This document shows, in pieces, positions 1 to 7,091 of a DNA stretch of 18,008 nt; position 1 is the first letter of the stretch; every line of letters begins with the position of its first letter. The position numbers and the translations under genes were made by a program. Origin of the DNA: Spirochaeta sp. (GTDB taxonomy: Bacteria > Spirochaetota > Spirochaetia > DSM-27196 > SLAA01); the NCBI GenBank assembly GCA_020201015.1, contig JAIVHN010000015.1, forward strand, positions 1 through 18,008, written 5' to 3'. A model generated the notes under the pieces. The model made no database searches and was not told where the DNA came from. It saw only the letters and a list, made by a program, of their open reading frames with translations.

Positions 1-135
1 AAACATGAAGCGGTTCTAAGTGAACCAAGCGACGAATATGAGCACCCGACAGTGTTGCAAGATTTACAGAAAGGCTATTTTTTGAATGATCGGGTTTTGC
101 GTTCTGCAAAAGTCAAGGTCGCAATGCCAAGCTAA
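1..135 (+). CDS. grpE: Nucleotide exchange factor GrpE (C-terminal part)
   Basis: Only the last 44 codons lie in the window; the reading frame is open from base 1 to the TAA at 133-135. GrpE is the DnaK co-chaperone that releases ADP from DnaK. The visible tail contains the typical C-terminal beta-domain signature: a PTVLQDLQKGYFLNDRVLR stretch followed by AKVKVA, matching the family consensus of a VLQKGY-x-L-x-DRVLRPA-VxV ending. It sits 73 bases upstream of dnaK on the same strand, the usual grpE-dnaK-dnaJ order, so the frame, motif and context agree. The start and coiled-coil domain lie outside the window. No CIRCE operator is visible here; if present it would be further upstream, before hrcA or grpE. 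Confidence 0.93.
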   Translation, partial: KHEAVLSEPSDEYEHPTVLQDLQKGYFLNDRVLRSAKVKVAMPS

Positions 136-208
136 GGCGCCTGTTTATGAGCCTGCAGGCAAATATGTATGAATAATCCGGTATAACCGAGATAAGAGGA
201 GCAAGACG

Positions 209-2155
209 ATGGGGCGAATCATCGGAATAGATTTAGGTACTACTAACTCATGTGTGGCGGTAATGGAGAGCGGTGAGCCAGTTGTTATTCAAAACGCTGA
301 GGGACAACGCACGACTCCATCTATGGTCGCTTACACCAGCAAAGGCGAACGCCTTGTCGGGCAGCCAGCCAAGAACCAGATGGTTACTAATCCAGAAAAC
401 ACAATCTCCAGCATCAAGCGTTTTATGGGACGTCGCTTTAGTGAGGTGGCGGAAGAGATCTCGATGGTCCCGTACCATATTGGAGAGGACGGCAGCGGCG
501 GAATTCGTGTTAATGTGGACGAAAAGCCATACTCTGCACCGGAGATTTCGGCGGCCATATTGCAAAAGATGAAAGAAACAGCTGAGGATTATCTTGGTGA
601 GAAGGTGACCGAAGCGGTCATAACTGTTCCTGCCTACTTTAACGATTCACAACGCCAAGCTACGAAAGACGCAGGTAAAATTGCCGGTCTGGAAGTTAAG
701 CGAATTGTGAATGAACCAACCGCAGCGGCCCTGGCCTACGGATTTGGGAAAGAGAACAAAGAAGAGCGCATTGCGGTCTATGACCTTGGTGGTGGTACTT
801 TCGACATATCCATACTTGAACTTGGAGACGGCGTTTTTGAAGTAAAGTCGACCAATGGTAATACTCATCTTGGGGGCGATAACTTCGACCAGAAAATTAT
901 TGACTGGTTGATTGAAAACTTCCGTAACGACTACGGCATTGATCTAAGCCAGGACCGCATGGCGCTGCAACGCCTCAAAGAGGCGGCTGAAAAAGCGAAG
1001 AAAGAGCTTTCCAGCACGCAGAGTACCGACATCAATCTGCCTTTTATTACCGCAGACTCCGGCGGTCCCAAGCACATGCAGTATAACTTAAGCCGATCTA
1101 AGTTTGAGCAGATGGTGGGGGAACTGGTGGAGAAGACCAAAGAGCCTTGCCGTCAAGCGCTGAAAGATGCTGGAATCAAAGCTGGTGATATTAATGAAGT
1201 GATTTTGGTGGGTGGTTCAACGCGAATGCCTGCTGTGCAAAAACTTGTGAAAGAGCTGTTCGAGCGTGATCCACATAAAGGTGTTAATCCGGACGAAGTA
1301 GTTGCTGTTGGGGCGTCAATCCAGGGCGGGATACTTGGCGGTGACGTTAAAGACGTTCTTTTGCTTGATGTTACGCCGTTATCGTTGGGCATTGAGACTC
1401 TTGGTGGCGTGTTTACCAAGCTTATTGAACGAAACACAACTATTCCGACGCGAAAAAGCCAGATCTTTAGCACTGCGGCGGACAATCAAAATGCGGTGTC
1501 GATACATGTTTTACAGGGTGAGCGCGAGATGGCTGGGCAAAATCGGACGCTTGGCCGCTTTGACTTGGTTGGCATTCCGCCAGCACCGCGGGGAGTTCCT
1601 CAGATTGAGGTCGCCTTTGATATTGACGCTAACGGTATTGTGCATGTTTCCGCCAAGGATCTTGGTACCGGAAAGGAGCAGAAGATTCGCATCGAGTCTT
1701 CCTCCGGTCTGTCTGAGGACGAGATTAACAAAATGGTGAAGGATGCCGAGTTACACGCTGAGGAAGATCGGAAGGCCAAGGAAGGAGTGGAAGTCCGCAA
1801 CGAGGCAGACAACTTGGTTTACTCTACCGAGAAATCATTAAGCGATTTCGGCGATAAAATTACGGAAGAGGACAAGGAAAAGGTGAACGCAGCAATTGCG
1901 GCGGTCAAAAAGTCCTTGGAGTCGGACGACAATGATGATATTAAGGCAAAGACCGAGGAGCTTAAGCAAGCAGCGTACAGTCTCGCCGAAGAGGCCTATA
2001 AAGCGCAGTCGGCTCAAGGTGAAGGTGCCGGACAGGCAGGTGAGACCGAGAACGGCTCTGATGGGTCTTCCGGTGCAACGGGTTCCGGAGGCGGTGACAA
2101 TGTTGAGGACGCCGACTATGAAGTGGTGGACGACGACGACGACAACGACAAATAA
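209..2155 (+). CDS. dnaK: Chaperone DnaK (Hsp70)
   Basis: This is the ATP-dependent Hsp70 chaperone of the cytoplasm, working with DnaJ and GrpE in folding and heat-shock recovery. The 648-residue length is normal (E. coli has 638). The nucleotide-binding domain spans roughly residues 1-380, with the phosphate-1 motif IDLGTTNSCVAV at the N-terminus and the phosphate-2 motif DLGGGTFDIS near 193-202. The substrate-binding beta domain (about 390-505) carries the DVTPLSLGIET segment, followed by the helical lid. The tail is a Gly/Ser-rich linker ending in EVVDDDDDNDK, more Asp-rich than the common EEVKDKK-type end. The start at 209 is fixed by an AGAGGAG ribosome-binding site at 195-201 and by the conserved N-terminus. 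It follows grpE by 73 bases and precedes dnaJ by 163 bases. Confidence 0.98.
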   Translation: MGRIIGIDLGTTNSCVAVMESGEPVVIQNAEGQRTTPSMVAYTSKGERLVGQPAKNQMVTNPENTISSIKRFMGRRFSEVAEEISMVPYHIGEDGSGGIRVNVDEKPYSAPEISAAILQKMKETAEDYLGEKVTEAVITVPAYFNDSQRQATKDAGKIAGLEVKRIVNEPTAAALAYGFGKENKEERIAVYDLGGGTFDISILELGDGVFEVKSTNGNTHLGGDNFDQKIIDWLIENFRNDYGIDLSQDRMALQRLKEAAEKAKKELSSTQSTDINLPFITADSGGPKHMQYNLSRSKFEQMVGELVEKTKEPCRQALKDAGIKAGDINEVILVGGSTRMPAVQKLVKELFERDPHKGVNPDEVVAVGASIQGGILGGDVKDVLLLDVTPLSLGIETLGGVFTKLIERNTTIPTRKSQIFSTAADNQNAVSIHVLQGEREMAGQNRTLGRFDLVGIPPAPRGVPQIEVAFDIDANGIVHVSAKDLGTGKEQKIRIESSSGLSEDEINKMVKDAELHAEEDRKAKEGVEVRNEADNLVYSTEKSLSDFGDKITEEDKEKVNAAIAAVKKSLESDDNDDIKAKTEELKQAAYSLAEEAYKAQSAQGEGAGQAGETENGSDGSSGATGSGGGDNVEDADYEVVDDDDDNDK

Positions 2156-2318
2156 TGTCTGCCTATTTGATACTCCGTGAGGGTTCTGTGTGCTACGTAG
2201 CGGTTCCAGGTACGCGGTGGTAGTTGAAAACAATGCATTACGTAGGACGACCGAGGCGAGACGAAAGAAACATCGTACAACGCCGACGGTCTGTCCATAG
2301 AAAGAAAAGGGTTCGGTC

Positions 2319-3464
2319 TTGGCGAAACGAGATTACTACGAAATACTGAATGTTCCGAAAGGAGCGTCAAAAGAAGAAATAAAAAAGGCGTACCGCAAGG
2401 TCGCTGTTGCCAACCACCCGGACCGAAACCCTGGTAATAAAGAAGCCGAGGATCGTTTTAAAGAGGCTACCGAGGCCTACGAGGTTCTGGCCGACGAACA
2501 AAAAAGGCAGGCTTACGACCAGTTCGGTTTTGCTGGAGTTGAAGGCATGGGTGGCGGTTCCGGGCAGGGAGGATTTAGCGCCGCACGGGACTTCGAGGAT
2601 ATTTTTGGCGATTTCTCCGGGGTTTTTGAGTCCTTTTTTGGTGGCGGCGGAGGACAGCGTAGTCGTGGCGGACGAGGTGGGCCAGCACGTGGTGCGGATC
2701 TCCGCTACGATCTCTCTGTGTCTTTTAAAGATGCGGTTTTCGGTAAAAAGGTCGATGTCACCTACGAGCATAAGCAGAGTTGTGAGACATGTAAAGGAAC
2801 TGGCGCTAAGGACGCTTCGGGCGGGAAGAAAACGTGTGAAACCTGTGGGGGCGTAGGGCAAGTTCGACGGAGTTCGGGCTTCTTTTCTATTGCGTCTGTG
2901 TGCCCGACCTGCAATGGCGAGGGTTTTGTCATAGAGAACCCTTGTCGCGTGTGTAATGGCTCCGGTGTAACACGAAAACAACGAACGCTGAAGGTTACAA
3001 TACCCCCAGGCATGGACAACGGAAAGCGCATTAACCTAACCGGGCAGGGAGACGCCGGTCCCAATGGTGGGCCAGCTGGTGATCTTTACGTATTTGTTCA
3101 TGTAGAGCCGCATGAGTATTTCGAACGTGACGGGTACGATGTGTACTGCATGATTCCTATCAGCATTACGCAGGCCGCCCTGGGCTCCGAGATTAGGGTA
3201 CCAACCCTGGACGACAAGCGAATAAAACTGAAAGTGCCAGCAGGGACCCAAAACGGAAAGGTATTGCGCATTCGGAACGAGGGTGTGCCACATCTGCACA
3301 ATGACAAGAAACGTGGCGATATGTACATCAAGATTAATGTCCGCACTCCGGAAAAATTATCCTCGAAGGCCAAGGATCTCCTCAAAGAAGTTTCAGACCT
3401 TGAGGGTGAAGATCTTAATCCCCGACCGGTTTCACTTTCGGATATTCGCACTCGAGGTAGGTAG
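2319..3464 (+). CDS. dnaJ: Chaperone DnaJ (Hsp40)
   Basis: This is the DnaK co-chaperone that delivers unfolded clients and stimulates the DnaK ATPase. The 381 residues show the full type I layout: a J domain (about 1-70) with HPD at 33-35, a Gly/Phe-rich segment (about 75-125), and a zinc-binding domain with four CxxCxGxG repeats at Cys155/158, 173/176, 195/198 and 209/212. Two C-terminal beta domains follow. The start is a TTG at 2319-2321, since the predicted AKRDYYEIL sequence is the canonical DnaJ N-terminus and no ATG competes. The ribosome-binding site is weak (AAAAGG, 2305-2310). The 163-base gap after dnaK shows no clear terminator, so co-transcription is likely, although a separate promoter cannot be excluded. 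Confidence 0.98.
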   Translation: MAKRDYYEILNVPKGASKEEIKKAYRKVAVANHPDRNPGNKEAEDRFKEATEAYEVLADEQKRQAYDQFGFAGVEGMGGGSGQGGFSAARDFEDIFGDFSGVFESFFGGGGGQRSRGGRGGPARGADLRYDLSVSFKDAVFGKKVDVTYEHKQSCETCKGTGAKDASGGKKTCETCGGVGQVRRSSGFFSIASVCPTCNGEGFVIENPCRVCNGSGVTRKQRTLKVTIPPGMDNGKRINLTGQGDAGPNGGPAGDLYVFVHVEPHEYFERDGYDVYCMIPISITQAALGSEIRVPTLDDKRIKLKVPAGTQNGKVLRIRNEGVPHLHNDKKRGDMYIKINVRTPEKLSSKAKDLLKEVSDLEGEDLNPRPVSLSDIRTRGR

Positions 3465-3491
3465 CTCCCAAGCCAGGTAACCACTATATCT

Positions 3492-3557
3492 GTGAGTACG
3501 ACTCTGCGAGTACGACTACGTATACAAATCTCGGACGGCTCTTAGGTCTCGGACGGC
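3492..3557. repeat. Two short tandem direct repeats between convergent genes
   Basis: In the 95-base gap between the converging dnaJ and helicase genes, GAGTACGACT occurs at 3494-3503 and 3508-3517 (period 14). TCTCGGACGGC occurs at 3529-3539 and 3547-3557 (period 18). No classic hairpin plus T-run terminator is visible for either gene. The repeats look like local duplications (slippage) in unconstrained spacer; a function is not shown. Confidence 0.6.
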
Positions 3558-3559
3558 GC

Positions 3560-5563
3560 TCATGCACCCGGTGCAAACCGGTTTTTGAGTGCTGCAAAGT
3601 AGTCAACGGCGGTCTCGGGCTCAAGGGCGTCGTCCAACTCACTGACCTGCACTAACTCCGTGGGAATCTCATCAATAAAAGGCGACGGAGTTGAGCTTAC
3701 TCGCTCACGCATAACGCGTCGGTAGCGGCAAGCAGAGAGATAGAGCTTGCGCTTTGCCCTGGTTAGAGCAACGTAAAAGAGTCGGCGCTCTTCTTCCATT
3801 GCGTCGGGAGTTTCTTCTACGGACTTGGCATGGGGAATAATGTTGTCCTCGGCACCTGCAAGAAACACAACCTCGTGTTCCAGTCCTTTGGCAGCGTGTA
3901 TGGTCATGAGCTGCACCTGGCCATCTCCTGTAGCCGCATCCGGGTCGTCCCTTAAGTTAAGGCTTATTCGTGAGAGATAGTCATAGAGTGAGATCTCGAG
4001 GTTGTCCGGATCATTTTCGTAGTCGTGAATTGAGGCAATAAAAAGCGTTATATTTCGAAATTTCCACTTGGCAACTTGGTCGTTACGTTGATACTCAACT
4101 ACCAGGTACTGCCAGTAATCCACCTCGTCAACAAGTGCCTCGAGTGTTTTAGCAATACTCTTACCGGAGAAAAATCGGCTTCGGTAGTCCTTTATGAGGT
4201 TCAGGAAGCCCTCAAGATCCGCTTTGGCTCGTGAGCTCAGCGGAGAGTCCTCGGTATTTACCAGGGTCTGCATCGCAATGTGGAGCGATGTTTTTCCACG
4301 AGCCGTTTGTTCGTTCAGTATTTCCAAGGTTTTGCGGCCGATTCCGCGTCGCGGGGTGTTGAGTACTCGCAGCAGACTGATGTCGTCATCGGGATTCGCC
4401 GCAACTCGCATGTAGGCAATGCAGTCTTTGATCTCACTACGCGAGAAGAAACTCTGACCACCCGAAACCTTGTATGGAATTCTCTGCGCAAGGAACTCCT
4501 CCTCAATTGCACGCGACAACGCATTGGTACGAATAAGAACACCCACATCATGGTATTTAAGTTTCTCAGTGACCGATAGAGACTTGATGGTGCGTGCGAT
4601 ATAGCGCGCTTCCTCAGTCTCATCCTCCGGGAAGCATAACTCAATTGGAACTGTAGAAGTTTGGCCGGTCCACAGTTCTTTAGTCCGACGGTTAGTGTTG
4701 TGCGCAATCACTTCGTTGGCGGCGCGGAGAATTGTATCGGTCGACCGGTAGTTCTGTTCCAGCTTAATTTCCAAGCGTTCCGGATAATGCCTATCAAACT
4801 GAAGAAAGTTTTCGTAATTCGCACCACGCCACGAATAGATTGACTGATCATCGTCACCCACGACACAGACGTTGCGCGACTCTTTGGAAAGTATGTGCAT
4901 CAGATTGTACTGCTCACTGGATGTATCCTGAAACTCATCTACTAAAATATATCGATATTGCTCTCGCACTTCCGTAAGTACGTCGGGACACTCGGCAAGA
5001 ATTTTCTGCGGTAAAACTATGAGGTCGTCAAAGTCTACGGCGTTGTAAAGTTTGAGGTGCTCCTGGTGTTCGCGATAAAGCTCAACCAAGTCCGCGTAGT
5101 CCTCATTAAGACGAGCCCTACCGGTTTTGACTTTGCTGAATAGATTCAAGGTAAACTTTAGATCAAGCCGATCAAGCGGAAATTGGATCTCGCGTGCTGT
5201 CTCTTTAAGTAACGAGATTTGATCCTGTTGGTCGTATATACTAAAATTATCGCGGAATCCAATTCTGGCGATGTATTTCTTGAGCACGCGGACGCCAAAT
5301 GCGTGGAAGGTGGAGATTGTAAGTCGCGCGAGCTTCTCGCCTGTTAGTTCACGAATCCGTTGCTGCATCTCACGCGAAGCCTTGTTAGTGAAGGTAAGTG
5401 CCAATATTGCGCTCTGGGGTACACCAGAGCGCAGCATGTGGGCAATGCGGAAGGTTATTACCCGAGTCTTGCCGGATCCGGCTCCTGCTATGATAAGCAC
5501 CGGGCCCTCGGTTTGAGTGACGGCACGCGTTTGTTCGGGATTGAGTTGATCTAAGTAGCTCAT
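3560..5563 (-). CDS. UvrD/Rep/PcrA-family 3'-5' DNA helicase
   Basis: This is a superfamily 1A ATP-dependent DNA helicase acting in replication restart or excision repair. I see all the expected motifs: a Q-motif region (NPEQ), Walker A GAGSGKT with Lys32, Walker B DEFQDTSSEQY, motif III VVGDDDQSIYSWRGA, motif IV LEQNYRST, motif V VQLMTIHAAKGLE and motif VI EEERRLFYVALTRAK. The frame is open upstream to 5647, but that would add 28 unusual residues and overlap the upstream gene. The ATG at 5563 gives MSYLDQLNPEQ, the normal start of this family, with a weak AAGG upstream. The resulting 667 residues are closer to Rep (about 670) than to PcrA or UvrD (about 720). It lies 68 bases downstream of the methyltransferase on the same strand. 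Assignment to rep, pcrA or uvrD individually is not safe from sequence alone. Confidence 0.95.
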   Translation of the reverse strand: MSYLDQLNPEQTRAVTQTEGPVLIIAGAGSGKTRVITFRIAHMLRSGVPQSAILALTFTNKASREMQQRIRELTGEKLARLTISTFHAFGVRVLKKYIARIGFRDNFSIYDQQDQISLLKETAREIQFPLDRLDLKFTLNLFSKVKTGRARLNEDYADLVELYREHQEHLKLYNAVDFDDLIVLPQKILAECPDVLTEVREQYRYILVDEFQDTSSEQYNLMHILSKESRNVCVVGDDDQSIYSWRGANYENFLQFDRHYPERLEIKLEQNYRSTDTILRAANEVIAHNTNRRTKELWTGQTSTVPIELCFPEDETEEARYIARTIKSLSVTEKLKYHDVGVLIRTNALSRAIEEEFLAQRIPYKVSGGQSFFSRSEIKDCIAYMRVAANPDDDISLLRVLNTPRRGIGRKTLEILNEQTARGKTSLHIAMQTLVNTEDSPLSSRAKADLEGFLNLIKDYRSRFFSGKSIAKTLEALVDEVDYWQYLVVEYQRNDQVAKWKFRNITLFIASIHDYENDPDNLEISLYDYLSRISLNLRDDPDAATGDGQVQLMTIHAAKGLEHEVVFLAGAEDNIIPHAKSVEETPDAMEEERRLFYVALTRAKRKLYLSACRYRRVMRERVSSTPSPFIDEIPTELVQVSELDDALEPETAVDYFAALKNRFAPGA

Positions 5564-5631
5564 GGTGTTAGGCCTTATATCACACGCACTCGGCTGTTGC
5601 AACGTCGTAGGAAAAATGCCCGAGGAATTCT

Positions 5632-6558
5632 TTATCGCACAACGCACTTATTCAGGAGAGCGGCAAATAGGGGCCCTCGTCCGCCAGCCCGATCCGGGAG
5701 CACAAGGCAGCCATGCTTGCTTAGTTCTGAACCGTGCAACTCGGGAGGAGCTAATATCTCGAACTCACTACCGCGTCTTTGGAGTGCCTTGGCAATGACA
5801 CCATCATTTTCTAGTGGTGACAGTGCGCATGTTAAATAGAGGAGGATCCCGCCGGGGCGCAGCGCGGTGAGCGCAGCCGCCAACATCGCGTAAGCATCAA
5901 GGGCAATGCGGGCACTCCGTTTGGGGCTCCACTCACTCAGTGTTTTTGGTTCCTGTACAAGATGTCGCTCCGAGGAACATGGCGTATCGAGCAGGATGAC
6001 GTCATACGTGTTCTGCTCATGCAACCCCCATTTTCGGGCGTCGTGTGATGTAATCCGGATTGTTGAGCGCGACCAATCTGGGATTGAGCTAGTAATTACC
6101 CGCTGTAAACGAGATCGACGCGCGGCAGACCTTTCGTTTAGGGTAAGATTAAACGCTCCCTCTGGATAGATTGAGAGAAATTTATGCAGTATCGCCACCG
6201 ACTTGCCGCCCGGCGCGGCACACATATCCAACACGCGCATACCAGGCCTAATATCCAACGCTCCAGCAGCCTCAGCCGAACTAGGATCCAAATAATAACT
6301 TTTGCATAAGGGATGACCGAGTTCTTGGTGAATCCCTTCGTGCTGTAGCGACTCGAGCAGCTTAGGCCAACGTCCGGCAAAAATCTGTGAATAGTGGCGA
6401 TCAAAGCTCTCGGGGCCTTTGCGTTGAGCGGGCTCTTGAGTTTTATGCTCAGTCGATGTCGGTTTGATGCTGGCCGGTGTTTGTTGACTTTCAATATTCG
6501 ACGGTGTAGTGTCGTGCTGTGAGTATTCAATCTGTGGTTTTTGATCTTGATGGGACAT
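5632..6558 (-). CDS. NOL1/NOP2/Sun-family RNA (cytosine-5) methyltransferase
   Basis: This enzyme transfers a methyl group from S-adenosylmethionine to C5 of a cytosine in RNA, probably rRNA. The catalytic core (about residues 50-308) has the SAM-binding stretch VLDMCAAPGGKS with Lys119. It has both family cysteines: motif IV DTPCSSE (Cys194) and motif VI LTCAL (Cys244), followed by the ENDGV element. The ERH after PCSS and the lack of PUA or NusB domains recall the compact NSUN3/NSUN4-like group rather than RsmB or RsmF. Residues 1-47 are polar and low-complexity (Gln, Thr, Pro, Ser) and contain no Leu or Val. No alternative ATG, GTG or TTG start therefore exists before the core, which makes 6558 the only reasonable start. 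No Shine-Dalgarno is visible. Its first 40 bases overlap the start of the divergent HAD gene. Confidence 0.9.
   Translation of the reverse strand: MSHQDQKPQIEYSQHDTTPSNIESQQTPASIKPTSTEHKTQEPAQRKGPESFDRHYSQIFAGRWPKLLESLQHEGIHQELGHPLCKSYYLDPSSAEAAGALDIRPGMRVLDMCAAPGGKSVAILHKFLSIYPEGAFNLTLNERSAARRSRLQRVITSSIPDWSRSTIRITSHDARKWGLHEQNTYDVILLDTPCSSERHLVQEPKTLSEWSPKRSARIALDAYAMLAAALTALRPGGILLYLTCALSPLENDGVIAKALQRRGSEFEILAPPELHGSELSKHGCLVLPDRAGGRGPLFAALLNKCVVR
6484..6512 (+). promoter_or_regulatory. Candidate sigma-70-type promoter for the HAD gene
   Basis: TTGACT (6484-6489) is followed after 17 bases by TAGTGT (6507-6512), six bases before the likely GTG start at 6519. The -35 is strong (five of six) and the -10 weak (three of six). 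Predicted transcription would begin at the GTG, giving a leaderless message; no Shine-Dalgarno precedes the start. The promoter lies inside the methyltransferase coding region. Confidence 0.35.
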
Positions 6559-6566
6559 TGCTGGAC

Positions 6567-6572
6567 ACTATA
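6567..6572 (-). promoter_or_regulatory. Candidate -10 box for the methyltransferase gene
   Basis: On the minus strand TATAGT (five of six matches to TATAAT) lies eight bases before the ATG at 6558. No good -35 is seen 16-18 bases upstream. If used, transcription would start at or just before the start codon, and the promoter would lie inside the divergent HAD gene. This is inference from sequence match only. Confidence 0.3.
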
Positions 6573-7076
6573 GCAGATATCGGCGCTGCCATGAACACCG
6601 CCTTAAACGAGGATCTACGCACGGCTACTGGCGTCTTACAAAGCGAAACCGGTTGTTTTCACGCGTGCCTATGATGGTGTGATTGAGCTGGTGCAGACCT
6701 TGCGCACGAACGGATACACCCTGGGAATACTCTCGAACAAGAGCCATGAGCTGGTCGTCCAAATTGTAGAGCAATGCCTGCCGTCCGAGTGTTTTATTGA
6801 GGTCCGTGGAGTTGGACCTGATACTCCTCACAAACCCGATCCGACTGGAGTGCGCGAAGTTCTTCGAATACTTGAGGCAAAACCGGAAAGGAGCCTTTTT
6901 GTCGGGGACTCCGCCGTAGATATCAAGACTGCTTTGGCTGTCGGGGCGGTGTCGGTGGGCGTTAGCTGGGGCTTTCGTCCCGTGGCTGAATTGGAGGATG
7001 CCGGGGCGGCATTCATTATTGACAAGCCGCATGAGATCCATAACATTATAGCTTCAATAGATGATGCATATGAGCG

Positions 7077-7082
7077 AAGGAG
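7077..7082 (+). promoter_or_regulatory. Ribosome-binding site fixing the GTG start of phosphoglucomutase
   Basis: AAGGAG lies nine bases before the GTG at 7092 and inside the last codons of the HAD pseudogene. It supports GTG 7092 as the start and suggests the two genes were translationally coupled before the HAD gene broke. Confidence 0.75.
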
Positions 7083-7091
7083 ATAAATTAG

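Larger units (their letters stand above)
6519..7086 (+). pseudogene. Disrupted phosphoglycolate-phosphatase-like HAD hydrolase
   Basis: The gene is in two reading frames. The first frame, from GTG 6519 (or GTG 6534), reads VVFDLDGTLLDTIADIGAAM, the HAD nucleophile motif of the Gph family, and runs to a TGA at 6672-6674. Family similarity fades after about 6615. The second frame resumes at about 6610 with a typical pre-motif segment (SYKAKPVVFTRAYDGV) and continues to TAA 7084-7086. It carries motif II ILSNK, motif III Lys in HKPDPTG, and motif IV VGDSAVDIKTA. Joined, the parts would give about 185 residues, against about 215-250 for Gph-type enzymes. The missing stretch is most of the helical cap between the nucleophile and the second core half. 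I infer one internal deletion of roughly 100-150 bases, not a multiple of three, or a sequence error plus deletion. The 408-base fragment starting at GTG 6679 lacks the catalytic aspartates and a ribosome-binding site. Confidence 0.8.

Noticed and set aside
151..160. 10-base palindrome GCCTGCAGGC between grpE and dnaK as an operator or terminator
   Set aside because: It is short, has no T-run or loop, and matches no operator I know, including CIRCE.
1838..2233. Minus-strand reading frames opposite dnaK and other large genes
   Set aside because: They are shadows of strongly conserved genes, have low-complexity or implausible composition, and lack ribosome-binding sites.
2156..2318. Terminator or promoter between dnaK and dnaJ
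   Set aside because: I saw no stable hairpin with a T-run. TTGAAA at 2224-2229 has no acceptable -10 at the right distance.
5564..5647. Longer helicase start with 28 extra residues
   Set aside because: The extension is unlike the family N-terminus and overlaps the end of the methyltransferase gene; ATG 5563 gives the canonical start.
6679..7086. A stand-alone 135-residue HAD-like gene starting at GTG 6679
   Set aside because: It lacks the nucleophile Asp motif, has no ribosome-binding site, and the same frame continues upstream with family-like sequence. It is the 3' part of a broken gene.
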